A stretch of DNA of 64,000 nucleotides from Nitrospira tepida (GTDB lineage: Bacteria; Nitrospirota; Nitrospiria; Nitrospirales; Nitrospiraceae), in contig NZ_OX365700.1 in the NCBI RefSeq assembly GCF_947241125.1, forward strand, positions 1,723,245 through 1,787,244. Direction: 5' to 3'. Position 1 is the stretch's first letter. Each line of letters opens with the position of its first letter. This document shows, piece by piece, positions 39,276 through 48,324 of the stretch. The notes under the pieces were generated by a model. The model saw nothing but the letters and a program-made list of their open reading frames with translations, was not told the DNA's origin and did not search any database. A program made the translations under genes and the position numbers.

Positions 39276-40457
39276 ATGAGTCAAGCCTTCATCATCATGC
39301 AGATTGGCAATGCTGATCTGGATCGTGTTTGTGAGCAAGCGATTGTGCCAGCCCTTACCGCTTGCGGATTGGCACCTAAGCGTGTGGATAAGCACAACAG
39401 GGGCGAACTCCTTAAGAGTGAAATCATTTCCTTCATTGAGAATTCAGACATCATTGTCGCCGACCTAACCAATGAAAGACCAAACTGTTATCTAGAGGTC
39501 GGGTACGCTATGGGCGTTGACAAATTTCGCAACCTAATATTAACGGCGCGAGAAGACCATAACCACGACAGCAACAATCATGTCCGAGGCGGCCCCAAAA
39601 TTCATTTTGATCTGAGTGGGTACGATATTCTTTTCTGGCACCAGGATAACTTGAATGAGTTTCGATCTGAACTTGAGAAGCGTATTAGACGGAGGCAGGC
39701 GATTCTCGCTCCCACGTCCGTTAGTCCTCTGAGGGTATGGGATAACGATTGGATAGAAGTTCATCGAGCTAAAGCAATATCAGGATTGCAAGCTGTCCAA
39801 AAAACCGCCAACCCTGGGTTTTTAGAGATTACGTTTACCCTATCCGGCGACAAGCCCACTCTAGTACAAACTGTTTTGCTTGAGGCTGCCAAGGACGCTC
39901 AGATCAAGACTTTTGGCTGGCCAATTGGGGTCGTCTTAGACACGCGTGATGAGTATCGTCCTCGCCCTACATCTGACGGGATCGTCGCCGAAATCGCGGT
40001 GAAGGATCGGAAGAGTTATGACTACTGGTCACTCAGGCGCAATGGAGACTTCTATCTTCTGCAAAGCCTTTTTGAAGACATGCAAGGGACTGGGCAGATC
40101 TATTTCAATACGCGCATTGTTAGAATGACGGAAGCACTTCTGTATTGCGCAAGGCTTTATTCGAGGCTTGGTATTCAGAGCACTACGGTTGTTAACATTC
40201 ATGTTATTCACGGAGGGCTTACAGAACGTGTCTTAAGCAGTGCAGGCGGTTTAAGGGATCTCCATTGGAATTACTCTACGATGGAAAAAGAAGTGCCATC
40301 TGAAATTGCGGCTCCGCTCTCACGCATTGAGTCTGACCTGGTGCCATTGGTCAAAACTCTGGTCCACCCCCTATTTATGGTGTTTGATTTCTTCGATCCT
40401 TCTGATGGTCTGTACAGCAATATCGTCAACAATTTTGTTGATGGTAAAGTCACTTGA
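39276..40457 (+). CDS. TIR-like/nucleoside-deoxyribosyltransferase-like domain protein, putative defence gene
   Basis: 393 residues. The N-terminal ~140 have the TIR-like fold pattern: FIIMQIGN, the helix DRVCEQAIVPALTACGLAPK, IENSDIIVADLTNERPNCY then LEVGYAMG, with Glu74 in the place of the catalytic Glu of NAD-cleaving or deoxyribosyltransferase relatives. The remaining ~250 residues match nothing I recognise and may sense a trigger. Codon use is clearly more AT-rich than in the flanking pur genes, which indicates recent transfer. It lies within the insert that splits purQ from purL. NADase activity and anti-phage function are inferences from the fold and setting. Confidence 0.7.
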   Translation: MSQAFIIMQIGNADLDRVCEQAIVPALTACGLAPKRVDKHNRGELLKSEIISFIENSDIIVADLTNERPNCYLEVGYAMGVDKFRNLILTAREDHNHDSNNHVRGGPKIHFDLSGYDILFWHQDNLNEFRSELEKRIRRRQAILAPTSVSPLRVWDNDWIEVHRAKAISGLQAVQKTANPGFLEITFTLSGDKPTLVQTVLLEAAKDAQIKTFGWPIGVVLDTRDEYRPRPTSDGIVAEIAVKDRKSYDYWSLRRNGDFYLLQSLFEDMQGTGQIYFNTRIVRMTEALLYCARLYSRLGIQSTTVVNIHVIHGGLTERVLSSAGGLRDLHWNYSTMEKEVPSEIAAPLSRIESDLVPLVKTLVHPLFMVFDFFDPSDGLYSNIVNNFVDGKVT

Positions 40458-40563
40458 AGCAAATACGGTGTCCCAAGGCCATGGATTCCTTTGCAAAACT
40501 TGAGAATGAAGAGGCAACAAGGGCAAGGAATCGGCAGTGTCAAGGGATGTGAGCGGAGGTGCT

Positions 40564-40795
40564 ATGGAAGTCTTTCCTGGCATTTCGATGGATCCCAATA
40601 TTCGCTTCGGAAGCCCTGCTTGACGGGCACCAGAATTATTGATGTGGCCACGGTCGTGGGAGCCCTCGCGGCCGGTGAAAGCTTTGACGCTGTACAGGAG
40701 GCCTATTCACTCACCAACGAGCAATTCTGGCTGCGCTCCGGTATGCCGCGCATGTTGCCGAGCATATACCGCCGGCAGTTAAACAGGCCTCTTGA
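40564..40795 (+). pseudogene. DUF433 (VapB45-like antitoxin) gene with two frameshifts
   Basis: Joined over three frames the product reads SMDPNIRFG, then KPCLTGTRIIDVATVVGALA followed by AGESFDAVQEAYSLTNEQ, then AALRYAAHVAEHIPPAVKQA, a complete DUF433 protein of about 77 residues. The frame changes near 40609 (TTCGG/AAG) and near 40726 (CAATT/CTGG). Each needs one missing base. Either the gene is decaying or the assembly has homopolymer errors. DUF433 proteins usually pair with a PIN-like toxin, which is absent here. Confidence 0.75.
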
Positions 40796-40876
40796 AAATC
40801 CGATGAGATAGACGTTGCCTTTATTCGTGAGACTGGCGGAGGGTGGTGTTTGGTGGACGATCTGGGAGGATGAACT

Positions 40877-41089
40877 ATGAGTAAAGCCACCGTCAAGGAG
40901 GAGATGAGAAAGATGTTGGAATCCCTTCCAGAAGATTGCACCTGGGAAGATATTCAATATCACATCTACGTCAGGGAAAAGATTGAACGTGGAATGGCCG
41001 CTGCGGACGCCGGCGACATTATTTCTCAAGAGGAGGCGGAAAAGAAGGTGGAGCAGTGGCTAAAGTCGTCTGGACAGGGACAGCGTTAA
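40877..41089 (+). CDS. Small antitoxin-like protein of a ParE/RelE module
   Basis: 70 residues, charged and helical (MSKATVKEEMRKMLESLPED; EKIERGMAAADAGDIISQEE; AEKKVEQWLKSS). It lacks the ribbon-helix-helix start of ParD but fits the short addiction-module antitoxins found ahead of ParE-type toxins. GGAGGA lies 5-6 bases before the ATG. It overlaps the toxin start by 34 bases. Confidence 0.7.
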   Translation: MSKATVKEEMRKMLESLPEDCTWEDIQYHIYVREKIERGMAAADAGDIISQEEAEKKVEQWLKSSGQGQR

Positions 41090-41372
41090 GGGATCTAGAA
41101 GTTATTGTCAGATATATCGCTATGGATTCTCCGCGGTATGCGGAGCGATTCTCGAAGCGATTGGTTCAGGCCCCCCGCGTGCTGAAACAGTACCCATCTC
41201 TTGGAAGATGGTGCCAGAATACCAATTGCCGAACCTTCGAGAGTTGATTCATGGGGCATACCGCATCATCTACGAAATTCGCCAAGACACCTGCTACATT
41301 GAAGCTGTTATTCACTCAAGCCGGGATTTGATGAGGCATTATGAACCGGGCCAGTGGGATGTGACCGAATGA
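41056..41372 (+). pseudogene. ParE/RelE-type toxin gene with one frameshift
   Basis: The first part reads MAKVVWTGTALRDLEVIVRY and later YPSLGR. After a one-base shift near 41204 (CTTGG/AAG) the second frame continues MVPEYQLPNLRELIHGAYRI then YEIRQDTCYIEAVIHSSRDL. Together these give a complete ParE fold of about 105 residues. The stop TGA overlaps the purL ATG (41369-41372). The break is a single missing base after GG, like the one in the DUF433 gene, so sequencing error or decay is possible. The start is GTG 41056. Confidence 0.8.
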
Positions 41373-43603
41373 TCATCACCAAAGACCTCCTCGTGCAGCA
41401 TAAGCTGACGGAGGAGGAATACAAGAAGATCGTCGAGATTCTCGGGCGGGAGCCGAACCTGACCGAGCTGGGCATGTTCTCGGCCATGTGGTCGGAACAT
41501 TGCTCGTACAAGAGCTCGCGCATTCATCTCAAGAAGCTCCCCACGACGGGACCGAGGGTGGTGCAGGGGCCGGGCGAGAACGCGGGCGCGGTGGACATCG
41601 GCGACGGGCTCTGCGGGGTCTTCAAGATGGAATCGCACAACCATCCCTCGTTCATCGAACCCTATCAGGGAGCCGCGACCGGAGTCGGCGGCATCCTGCG
41701 GGACATCTTTACGATGGGCGCCAGGCCGGTGGCCCTGTTGGATTCGCTGCGTTTCGGCGGGCTCGAGAATCCGAAGAACCGCCACCTCATGAAGGGGGTC
41801 GTTTCGGGGATCGCGGGCTACGGCAACTGTATGGGCGTGCCGACGGTGGGCGGTGAAACGGTTTTCAATGACATCTATACGCTCAACCCGCTCGTCAACG
41901 TCTTTTGCCTCGGGATCGCGCGGAAGGACCGGATTTTTCTCGGCAAGGCGGCCGGTGTCGGCAATCCCTTGATCTATGTCGGGTCGAAGACCGGGCGGGA
42001 CGGGATTCACGGGGCCACGATGGCGTCGGACTCATTCGACGACCAAGCTCAGCAGAAACGTCCCACCGTGCAGGTGGGCGATCCATTTACCGAAAAGCTT
42101 CTGCTCGAAGCCTGCATGGAAATCATGGACCAGGACCTCTTGGTGGGGATTCAGGACATGGGGGCGGCGGGCCTCACCAGCTCGTCCTGCGAAATGGCGT
42201 CGCGGGAGGGGACGGGCGTGGAAATTGAGCTTGCGAATGTCCCCCGCCGCGAGCCGGGGATGACGCCCTACGAGATCATGTTGTCGGAATCGCAAGAGCG
42301 CATGTTAATGGTCGCCAAGGCGGGCCGCGAGGACGACGTCGTCCGGATCTGCAAGAAATGGGAGCTGGACGTCGCGGTGATCGGGAAGGTGACGGATACG
42401 GGGCGCGTCGTCGTCATGGACAACGGGACGGTCGTGGCGGACATCCCCGCCAAGGCCCTGGCCGACGAGGGGCCTCGTTACGATCGTCCCCGGGCCCAGC
42501 CTCCCTATCAGGACATGCTCCAGATGGTGAACTGGGACGCGATCCGCGACGTGAGCGATCCCAACAAGGTCCTGCTGGACCTGCTCGGCTCGCCCACCAT
42601 CGCGAGCAAGCGCTGGGTCTATGAACAATACGACCACATGGTGCGGACGAACACGCAGGTGCGGCCCGGATCGGATGCGGCGGTCATCAGGGTGAAGGGA
42701 ACGGAGAAGGCCCTGGCTGTTTCGGTGGATTGCAACAGCCGCTATTGCCTGCTGAATCCCTATGAAGGGGCCAAGATCGCTGTGGCCGAATGCGCGCGCA
42801 ATCTGGTCTGCTCCGGGGCCGAACCGATCGGCGTCACCGATTGTTTGAATTACGGCAATCCCGAGCGGCCCGACATCATGTGGCAGCTCGTGCTCGGTAT
42901 TGAGGGCATCAAGGACGCCTGCGAGGCCTTGAACGTCCCGGTGGTCAGCGGCAACGTGAGCCTGTACAACGAAACGAACGGCCTGTCGATTTATCCAACG
43001 CCCATGATCGGCATGGTGGGGGTGATCGACCGGGCTGAACAGGCTGTCACGCAATGGTTCAAGCAGGTAGATGACGACATCATCCTGCTCGGCGAGACCG
43101 GCGAAGATCTGGGAGGGACCGAGTACCTCAAAGTGGTCCATGCACGCGAGCAAGGGAGTCCCCCGGTGCTCCATTTGGACAAAGAACGGGCCTTACAGAC
43201 CTGTTTGCTCGGGCTGATCCGGGAGGGGTTGATCCAGTCCGCCCACGACTGTTCGGACGGGGGGCTAGCCGTGGCCCTGGCGGAATGCAGCCTTTCCTCC
43301 CCTGGGGTTCGACTCGGCGCTGTGGTACAATTGCCCCGCTCCCAATTCAGACGTGATGCCCAATTGTTCGGCGAGAGCCAGTCTCGCGCCGTGCTCTCCG
43401 TCACTCCGGAGCATCGTGATGCCGTGTTGTCCGCCGCGGAGCAGGCTGGAGTGCCGGCAGCCGTGATCGGAAAGGTCGGGGGCGAGCGGCTGACGATTGA
43501 GCTGCCGATTGAATCCGGCGCCGGTTGCCGCATCGATCTTCCCGTCGAAACCTTATACGAGACCTGGGCCGATGCCATTGAACGGGCGCTCACAGGGACG
43601 TAA
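41369..43603 (+). CDS. purL: FGAM synthase large subunit PurL (short type)
   Basis: Makes formylglycinamidine ribonucleotide with PurS and PurQ. It has about 744 residues. Marks: [57 protein letters not shown] and [15 protein letters not shown] 41369 is chosen over 41354 because the conserved N-terminus begins MIITKDLL. The start overlaps the broken parE stop. Expression now has to come through the insert or from a promoter within it. Confidence 0.98.
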   Translation: MIITKDLLVQHKLTEEEYKKIVEILGREPNLTELGMFSAMWSEHCSYKSSRIHLKKLPTTGPRVVQGPGENAGAVDIGDGLCGVFKMESHNHPSFIEPYQGAATGVGGILRDIFTMGARPVALLDSLRFGGLENPKNRHLMKGVVSGIAGYGNCMGVPTVGGETVFNDIYTLNPLVNVFCLGIARKDRIFLGKAAGVGNPLIYVGSKTGRDGIHGATMASDSFDDQAQQKRPTVQVGDPFTEKLLLEACMEIMDQDLLVGIQDMGAAGLTSSSCEMASREGTGVEIELANVPRREPGMTPYEIMLSESQERMLMVAKAGREDDVVRICKKWELDVAVIGKVTDTGRVVVMDNGTVVADIPAKALADEGPRYDRPRAQPPYQDMLQMVNWDAIRDVSDPNKVLLDLLGSPTIASKRWVYEQYDHMVRTNTQVRPGSDAAVIRVKGTEKALAVSVDCNSRYCLLNPYEGAKIAVAECARNLVCSGAEPIGVTDCLNYGNPERPDIMWQLVLGIEGIKDACEALNVPVVSGNVSLYNETNGLSIYPTPMIGMVGVIDRAEQAVTQWFKQVDDDIILLGETGEDLGGTEYLKVVHAREQGSPPVLHLDKERALQTCLLGLIREGLIQSAHDCSDGGLAVALAECSLSSPGVRLGAVVQLPRSQFRRDAQLFGESQSRAVLSVTPEHRDAVLSAAEQAGVPAAVIGKVGGERLTIELPIESGAGCRIDLPVETLYETWADAIERALTGT

Positions 43604-43673
43604 GGCGGGTCAACCGTCGATCGTCACCCCGCCAATCGGAAAGCGTTGGCGGGTGCCGTATGACGTGTGACGC

Positions 43674-45116
43674 ATGGCGAATGACGATGGGAATATGCAA
43701 CTGATCACGCCCGATAAATTTCACGACGAGTGCGCCGTCTTCGGGGTGTTCAACCACCCCGAGGCTGCCAACCTGGCCTATCTGGGTCTGTACGCGCTGC
43801 AGCATCGCGGGCAAGAAGCCTCCGGCATCGTCTCATCGGACGGGCAGCACTTTTACGTTCAAAAGGGCAAGGGGCTGGTCGCGGACATCTATTCCAAATC
43901 GGTGCTGGCCCAACTCCCCGGCCATATGGCGATCGGCCATAACCGCTATTCGACCGCCGGCGGCAGCGATTTCAAGAACGTCCAACCGCTCACCGTCAAT
44001 TTCGCGCTGGGCAACCTCGCGCTCGCCCACAATGGCAACCTCATTAACGCCCAGATGTTGCGCAACGAGCTGGAGGCCTACGGCGCGATTTTTCAATCGA
44101 CCTCCGATACCGAAGTCATCATCCATCTGATCGCCCATTCGCGGGCCGATACATTGCTCGCGCGGGTGGTGGACGCGCTGAGCCAGGTGCGGGGCGCCTA
44201 CTCGCTCGTGCTGATGACCGACGAAGGGTTGATGGCGGTGCGCGATCCCCACGGCTTCCGGCCGCTCTGTCTCGGTCAGGTGCGAGATAGTTGGATGGTG
44301 GCCTCCGAAAGCTGCGCCTTCGATCTGTTGGACGCGGAATATGTGCGGGAGATCGAGCCGGGCGAGCTGGTCGTGATCAACGAAAAAAAGGTCGCGAGTT
44401 ATCGTCCGTTCGCCCCGGCCAATTCGGCGATGTGCGTGTTTGAATACGTCTATTTCGCCAGGCCGGACAGCAGGATTTTCGGCGGAGGGCATGCGGTCTA
44501 TCAGGTGCGGAAGGCCCTCGGCCGGCAACTGGCGCAGGAAGCTTGGGTTGCCGCCGACTTGGTGGTGCCGGTCCCGGACTCCGGCGTGCCGGCGGCGCTC
44601 GGGTATTCGGAGGGATCGGGCATTCCGTTCGAGACCGGGCTCATGCGGAACCACTATGTCGGCCGTACGTTCATCGAGCCGGAGCAATCCATCCGCCACT
44701 TCGGCGTGAAGGTCAAGCTCAATGCCATTCCGGAAGTGTTGGAAGGCAAGCGCGTCGTCGTCGTGGATGATTCCATCGTCCGGGGGACGACGAGCCGCAA
44801 GATCGTGAAGATGCTCCGGAACGCCGGGGCTAAAGAAGTCCACATGCGAATCAGCTCGCCCCCGATCGTCGCCCCCTGCTTTTATGGAATCGATACGCCG
44901 ACCAAGCGGGAACTGATAGGCTCCAGCCACACGGTCGAGGAGATCCGCAAGTACGTAACGGCCGACAGCGTAGCCTACTTGAGTTTGGACGGCATGCTCA
45001 AGGCCGCGCCGGCCTCGGCGGAACGGTATTGTGCGGCCTGTTTCACCGACCGCTATCCGATTCCCTTCACGAAAGCGGAAGAGTTGCAGTTAGGGCTGTT
45101 CGAGCCTCACCACTGA
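43674..45116 (+). CDS. purF: Amidophosphoribosyltransferase
   Basis: First committed step of purine synthesis (PRPP plus glutamine to phosphoribosylamine). It has 480 residues with a short propeptide ending before the nucleophile Cys of CAVFGVFNHPEAANL. Marks: GLYALQHRGQEASGI, YSTAGGSDFKNVQPL, the PRPP loop VVVVDDSIVRGTTSRKIVKM and two further Cys (CYG..., CAACF) that could bind an Fe-S cluster as in the Bacillus type. Confidence 0.98.
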   Translation: MANDDGNMQLITPDKFHDECAVFGVFNHPEAANLAYLGLYALQHRGQEASGIVSSDGQHFYVQKGKGLVADIYSKSVLAQLPGHMAIGHNRYSTAGGSDFKNVQPLTVNFALGNLALAHNGNLINAQMLRNELEAYGAIFQSTSDTEVIIHLIAHSRADTLLARVVDALSQVRGAYSLVLMTDEGLMAVRDPHGFRPLCLGQVRDSWMVASESCAFDLLDAEYVREIEPGELVVINEKKVASYRPFAPANSAMCVFEYVYFARPDSRIFGGGHAVYQVRKALGRQLAQEAWVAADLVVPVPDSGVPAALGYSEGSGIPFETGLMRNHYVGRTFIEPEQSIRHFGVKVKLNAIPEVLEGKRVVVVDDSIVRGTTSRKIVKMLRNAGAKEVHMRISSPPIVAPCFYGIDTPTKRELIGSSHTVEEIRKYVTADSVAYLSLDGMLKAAPASAERYCAACFTDRYPIPFTKAEELQLGLFEPHH

Positions 45117-45292
45117 CCAGTCCAACGGTCGTCATGCGGCGAACGTTATTCGTCAGCCGTCTGTGAAGACACGGCGCGGTGCCAAGCTGTTGCACCTTCA
45201 CGGTAGACGGGTGACGGATTACGATTCGGTGGCCTTTCGGTCGCTCCTGTGCTCACGGCAGAATCACGCACGACACAACCTTGCTGTCCATT

Positions 45293-45775
45293 ATGATCCC
45301 GGAGGCTCTCACCTCATGGAGAAGGATCAGGCTGATCGCCAGAAGCGCGGCAGTACTGCTGGTTGTGCGCCTCGGCCTTCGGGTCGCCCGCCTGCCGCAG
45401 GTCTTGCGCTGGCTGCATCGTGATGTTGTGCCGCGGCAGCAGGACCTCCCCACCCTGACCGAGCTGGCCTATTACACAGACCGCTGGTTGGCGTTGTTTC
45501 CCGCCAATCCCAACGGCAACTGTTTGCCTCGGGCGGTCGCGTTGTATCGTCTGGCCCGGGCTTACGGGTTCCCCGTTCGCTTTCAGTGCGGCGTCCAACG
45601 GCAGGGCACGCAACTTGGCGGACATGCCTGGCTGCTGATGGAGGACCGCGCCTTGCTGGAATCGACGAATCAGTGGGCGCAGTTTGCCGTCACCTTCTCG
45701 TTTCCTCCCGACGGAGCAGCCGGCCGGGAAGCCATTGCGTCGATCGGCCGGCCGGATTCCTCTCTGTCTGCGTAA
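45293..45775 (+). CDS. Stand-alone lasso-peptide B2-like (transglutaminase-fold) protein
   Basis: About 160 residues. The core NCLPRAVALYRLARAYGFPV, CGVQRQG and GGHAWLLMEDRALLES match the B2 leader-peptidase fold with its Cys and His; the third catalytic residue would be the acidic one after GHAW. In RiPP clusters such proteins cut leader peptides. Here no cyclase, B1 recognition protein or clear precursor is next to it. ATG 45293 is chosen; a TTG at 45281 is possible. Function is unknown outside RiPP context. Confidence 0.75.
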   Translation: MIPEALTSWRRIRLIARSAAVLLVVRLGLRVARLPQVLRWLHRDVVPRQQDLPTLTELAYYTDRWLALFPANPNGNCLPRAVALYRLARAYGFPVRFQCGVQRQGTQLGGHAWLLMEDRALLESTNQWAQFAVTFSFPPDGAAGREAIASIGRPDSSLSA

Positions 45776-45828
45776 GGTCCGTCACCCCGTCGCTCTCGCA
45801 TTCGGGACGAGAAGCCCCCGCCTCGTTG

Positions 45829-45858
45829 TTGCCGCTCAAAAATTCATCGTGCTAGGAT
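45829..45858 (+). promoter_or_regulatory. Possible promoter ahead of repeat units C and D
   Basis: TTGCCG (45829-45834) and TAGGAT (45853-45858) with an 18-bp spacer. If used, transcription would begin about 35 bp before unit C, so both repeat units would lie in the leader RNA of the thiol-disulfide gene at 46070. Confidence 0.4.
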
Positions 45859-45899
45859 AGCGAGTCGCTGATCCAAACAGACAAGGATCGCTGGCGGTG

Positions 45900-45967
45900 T
45901 TTCTTCGCGGGTGTCAGATTACTCAGAAGCGATGAAGAGCCCGCGGCTTAAGCGAAGCTTGGTATGG
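45900..45967 (+). repeat. Structured repeat, unit C (first of a tandem pair)
   Basis: TTTCT, arm CGCGGG (45906-45911), loop, arm CCCGCG (45940-45945) and tail AAGCGAAGCTTGGTATGG. The stem sequence differs from that of the other units, but complementarity is kept. It is followed by a spacer (GTAGGAGAAG...) that matches the spacer between units A and B (GTAATAAGGAGAAG...). Confidence 0.75.
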
Positions 45968-45994
45968 AAAGTAGGAGAAGAGCCACTGGAGGTA

Positions 45995-46061
45995 TTTCTC
46001 CGGCGCCATCATATTCGATAAAACGAAAAAGGGGCGCCGGCTCAAGCGAAGCTTGGTATGG
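45995..46061 (+). repeat. Structured repeat, unit D (second of the pair, abuts an RBS)
   Basis: TTTCT, arm CCGGCGCC (46000-46007), a 25-base AT-rich loop, arm GGCGCCGG (46033-46040) and tail AAGCGAAGCTTGGTATGG. The final GG is part of GGAGG (46060-46064), the RBS of the gene at 46070. This is the same arrangement as unit B before the wHTH-amt3 operon. Confidence 0.78.
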
Positions 46062-46069
46062 AGGCCATC

Positions 46070-46597
46070 ATGACACGTTCGCACTGGATCATCATAAGTC
46101 TGCTGGTGTCGCTCGTCACGGCGCCACTCGTCTTGGCCGCCGGCTTCTTCAAGATCGGAGAGACGGCGCCTTCGTTCAGCCTGACGTCGCTCAACGGAGA
46201 GGCCGTCTCGCTCGAAAGCCTTCGTGGAAAAGTGGTGGTGCTGGGGCTCTTTCACATTTGCGAGCCCTGCCTGATGCAGGGCACGAACCTGCAAAAGGTC
46301 TATGAAGGGACCAGGGGCAAGAACGTGGCGGTCATCGGCGTGAATTCGTCGGGAAATTCGAAAAACGATGTGATGGAGTTCCTGGCTCAGTTCCCGGTCA
46401 AGGTCACCTATCCCTATCTGCTCGATCCTAAAAAAGTCACGGATAAGCTCTATGGCGGAGGCAAGTTCATCCCGAACGTCTACGTCATCGATCCGCAAGG
46501 GGTGATCCGCTGGCAACGGGTGGGGAATATGGATTTGGCCGGGGCCGACGTGATCCTCCAGGAGGTCGAGAAACTGCTCGCAAGCGGCGGGGCCTGA
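46070..46597 (+). CDS. Secreted thiol-disulfide/peroxiredoxin-like protein (TlpA/ResA type)
   Basis: 175 residues with a signal peptide (HWIIISLLVSLVTAPLVLAA). The thioredoxin-like fold has FKIGETAPSFSLTSLNGEAV, the redox motif C-E-P-C in FHICEPCLMQGTN, and NVYVIDPQGVIRWQRVG. It probably reduces or protects thiols in the periplasm, for instance in cytochrome c maturation. ATG 46070 is preferred over 46058, which lies in the repeat tail, because GGAGG gives a 5-base spacing. The upstream region holds repeat units C and D. Confidence 0.85.
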   Translation: MTRSHWIIISLLVSLVTAPLVLAAGFFKIGETAPSFSLTSLNGEAVSLESLRGKVVVLGLFHICEPCLMQGTNLQKVYEGTRGKNVAVIGVNSSGNSKNDVMEFLAQFPVKVTYPYLLDPKKVTDKLYGGGKFIPNVYVIDPQGVIRWQRVGNMDLAGADVILQEVEKLLASGGA

Positions 46598-46631
46598 GAA
46601 TTGGGCTGTCGAGCGGCGCGAAAGGGAACAG

Positions 46632-46874
46632 ATGAGCGAGACGGATGAGGGCAAACAACAGTTTCTGGATCTGGTGCGGGGAGTCGATCCGGCGGTGCAG
46701 GTGGTGATTCCGACGGCGCCTTCGAACAGCATGTTCCTGATTTCCCTCACCAAGGGAGCCAACCGCAAGTTCATCACGGTGCCGGAAGACGACATCATCG
46801 ATCTGGCGGCCGAGCAGGACATCCGCGCCAAGGTCACCAAGATCGTGCAGGACGCCGTGGCGTCGCTCGGGTGA
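46632..46874 (+). CDS. Hypothetical protein of 80 residues
   Basis: A small soluble protein (KQQFLDLVRGVDPAVQVVIP; NRKFITVPEDDIIDLAAEQD). AGGGAACAG precedes the ATG. It follows the thiol-disulfide gene by 34 bp and overlaps the next gene (GTGA), so the three are likely co-transcribed. Family not recognised. Confidence 0.7.
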   Translation: MSETDEGKQQFLDLVRGVDPAVQVVIPTAPSNSMFLISLTKGANRKFITVPEDDIIDLAAEQDIRAKVTKIVQDAVASLG

Positions 46875-47491
46875 ACGGCCGACATCACGCCATGCTGAAA
46901 CCGATTCTTCCCAACGTCTGGCAGTGGTCGTGGTTTTCACCGGAGAAACAGCTCGATTTCAACGGCCTCCTGCTCGCCGTCGGCGAACACCGGATCGTGG
47001 TGGACCCCCCTCCGCTGGCCCCTGAAGAGGCGGGCCAATTGAGGCGGGGCGGCCGGATCGATTACATCGTCGTGACCAACCGCGACCATCTTCGCGAGGC
47101 CGCCGTTTATCAAAGAGAATGGCAGTGCCAACTCTATGTGCCGGAGCTCGATGCGCCCCAGATGGATGTGAAAGCGACCCGGACCTACAAGGACGGGGAA
47201 CTTTTGCCGGGGGGCATCTGGGCCGTACATCTGCGGGATCAGAAATCCCCCGGGGAATGCGCCCTGTTTATCCAACAGGGCGGGGGCATCATCATCGTCG
47301 GCGATGCCTTGATTGGGAAGCCGGCCGGTGCATTGTCCATGCTCCCGGCCGAGAAATACGCTGATCCGCATCTGGCCAAGGACGGATTACGCCGGCTGTT
47401 GAAATACCAATTCGATACGATCCTTGTCGGCGACGGCATGTCGCTGGTGACCGGCGCCAAGACGGCCGTAGAAGCCTGCCTCAACTCCTGA
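46871..47491 (+). CDS. Metallo-beta-lactamase-fold protein lacking the canonical His motif
   Basis: 206 residues with the MBL strand order (NVWQWSWFSPEKQLDFNGLL; HRIVVDPPPL; IDYIVVTNRDHLREAAVYQ). The usual HxHxDH reads NRDHLRE, so most zinc ligands are missing. DALIGKPAGALSMLPAEKY and TILVGDGMSLVTGAKTAVEA keep the later MBL features. It may be non-catalytic or use a different metal. The start is GTG 46871 (overlapping the previous stop) or ATG 46892. Confidence 0.7.
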   Translation: MNGRHHAMLKPILPNVWQWSWFSPEKQLDFNGLLLAVGEHRIVVDPPPLAPEEAGQLRRGGRIDYIVVTNRDHLREAAVYQREWQCQLYVPELDAPQMDVKATRTYKDGELLPGGIWAVHLRDQKSPGECALFIQQGGGIIIVGDALIGKPAGALSMLPAEKYADPHLAKDGLRRLLKYQFDTILVGDGMSLVTGAKTAVEACLNS

Positions 47492-47502
47492 ACGGCGGCC
47501 CC

Positions 47503-48324
47503 ATGCACACCTCATCCGAAGAACTCAATCGGCGGGGAAACGAATACTTTGCCGCGGGACGCTATACCGAAGCCTATACCTGTTACATGAAGGCGCTGGA
47601 GTTCGATCGGTTCAGCGGGGATCGGCGCTCGTTGGTCGCCACCCTGGGGAATCTGGGAAACATCTGTGCCGTCAGCGGGCGGCGGGATCCGGCTCAGGCC
47701 TATTACCTTGAGGTCCTGGAGCTGCAAAAGATACTCGGGGACGAACGGGGAATCGGCACGACCTTGGCCAACCTCGGCAACCTGCGCGCGGATGCGGGAG
47801 AATGGGACCGGGCGCGGGCCTATTACCTGGAAGCGCTGGATATCATGAACCGGACCAAGGACGCCGCGGCCAAGGCGATCCTGTTGTCCGATTTGGGGCT
47901 GGTCGCGAGGGAAACGGGCGATCTGGCCGGCGCCCTCGACTATTATGAGCAATCGCTGGTGCTGATGCAGCGGGTAGGGAACCCAGGCGGAATTGCGGAC
48001 GCCTGGCGGATGAAAGGCCGCACCTATCTGGCTCAGAAGCGCTACGAAGAAGCCCTGGCCTGTTGCCAAACCAGCCTGGCGATGGCCGAGCGTCATCGCG
48101 ATGAATTGCGCGCGGGTGGGGCCCGGTATGTGATGGCGCAGTGCCACGAGGAACAGGGCCATTTGCAGGAGGCGGCGGAATTGCTGGAGCGGGTCGTTGC
48201 CATGGATCGGAAATATCGGTTGCCCAAGTTGGAAGAGAATACGATCCGGTTGCAGGTGCTCAGACAGCGGCTCACCAGGGCGTCGGTCGACCCACGCAAG
48301 TCGGGCACAGGGTCTTTGGCATGA
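47503..48324 (+). CDS. Tetratricopeptide-repeat protein
   Basis: 273 residues made of about six TPR units, each about 40 residues (for example ARAYYLEALDIMNRTKDAAA; AGALDYYEQSLVLMQRVGNP; EALACCQTSLAMAERHRDEL). This spacing matches the 40-residue TPR_12/kinesin-light-chain type. There is no signal peptide, so it is a cytoplasmic scaffold. It overlaps the next gene by 4 bases (ATGA). Confidence 0.88.
   Translation: MHTSSEELNRRGNEYFAAGRYTEAYTCYMKALEFDRFSGDRRSLVATLGNLGNICAVSGRRDPAQAYYLEVLELQKILGDERGIGTTLANLGNLRADAGEWDRARAYYLEALDIMNRTKDAAAKAILLSDLGLVARETGDLAGALDYYEQSLVLMQRVGNPGGIADAWRMKGRTYLAQKRYEEALACCQTSLAMAERHRDELRAGGARYVMAQCHEEQGHLQEAAELLERVVAMDRKYRLPKLEENTIRLQVLRQRLTRASVDPRKSGTGSLA

Noticed and set aside
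45163..45423. Possible lasso precursor or small gene before the B2-like protein
   Set aside because: The frame overlaps the B2-like gene, has no leader-core pattern with a Gly/Cys and acidic acceptor, and no convincing RBS.
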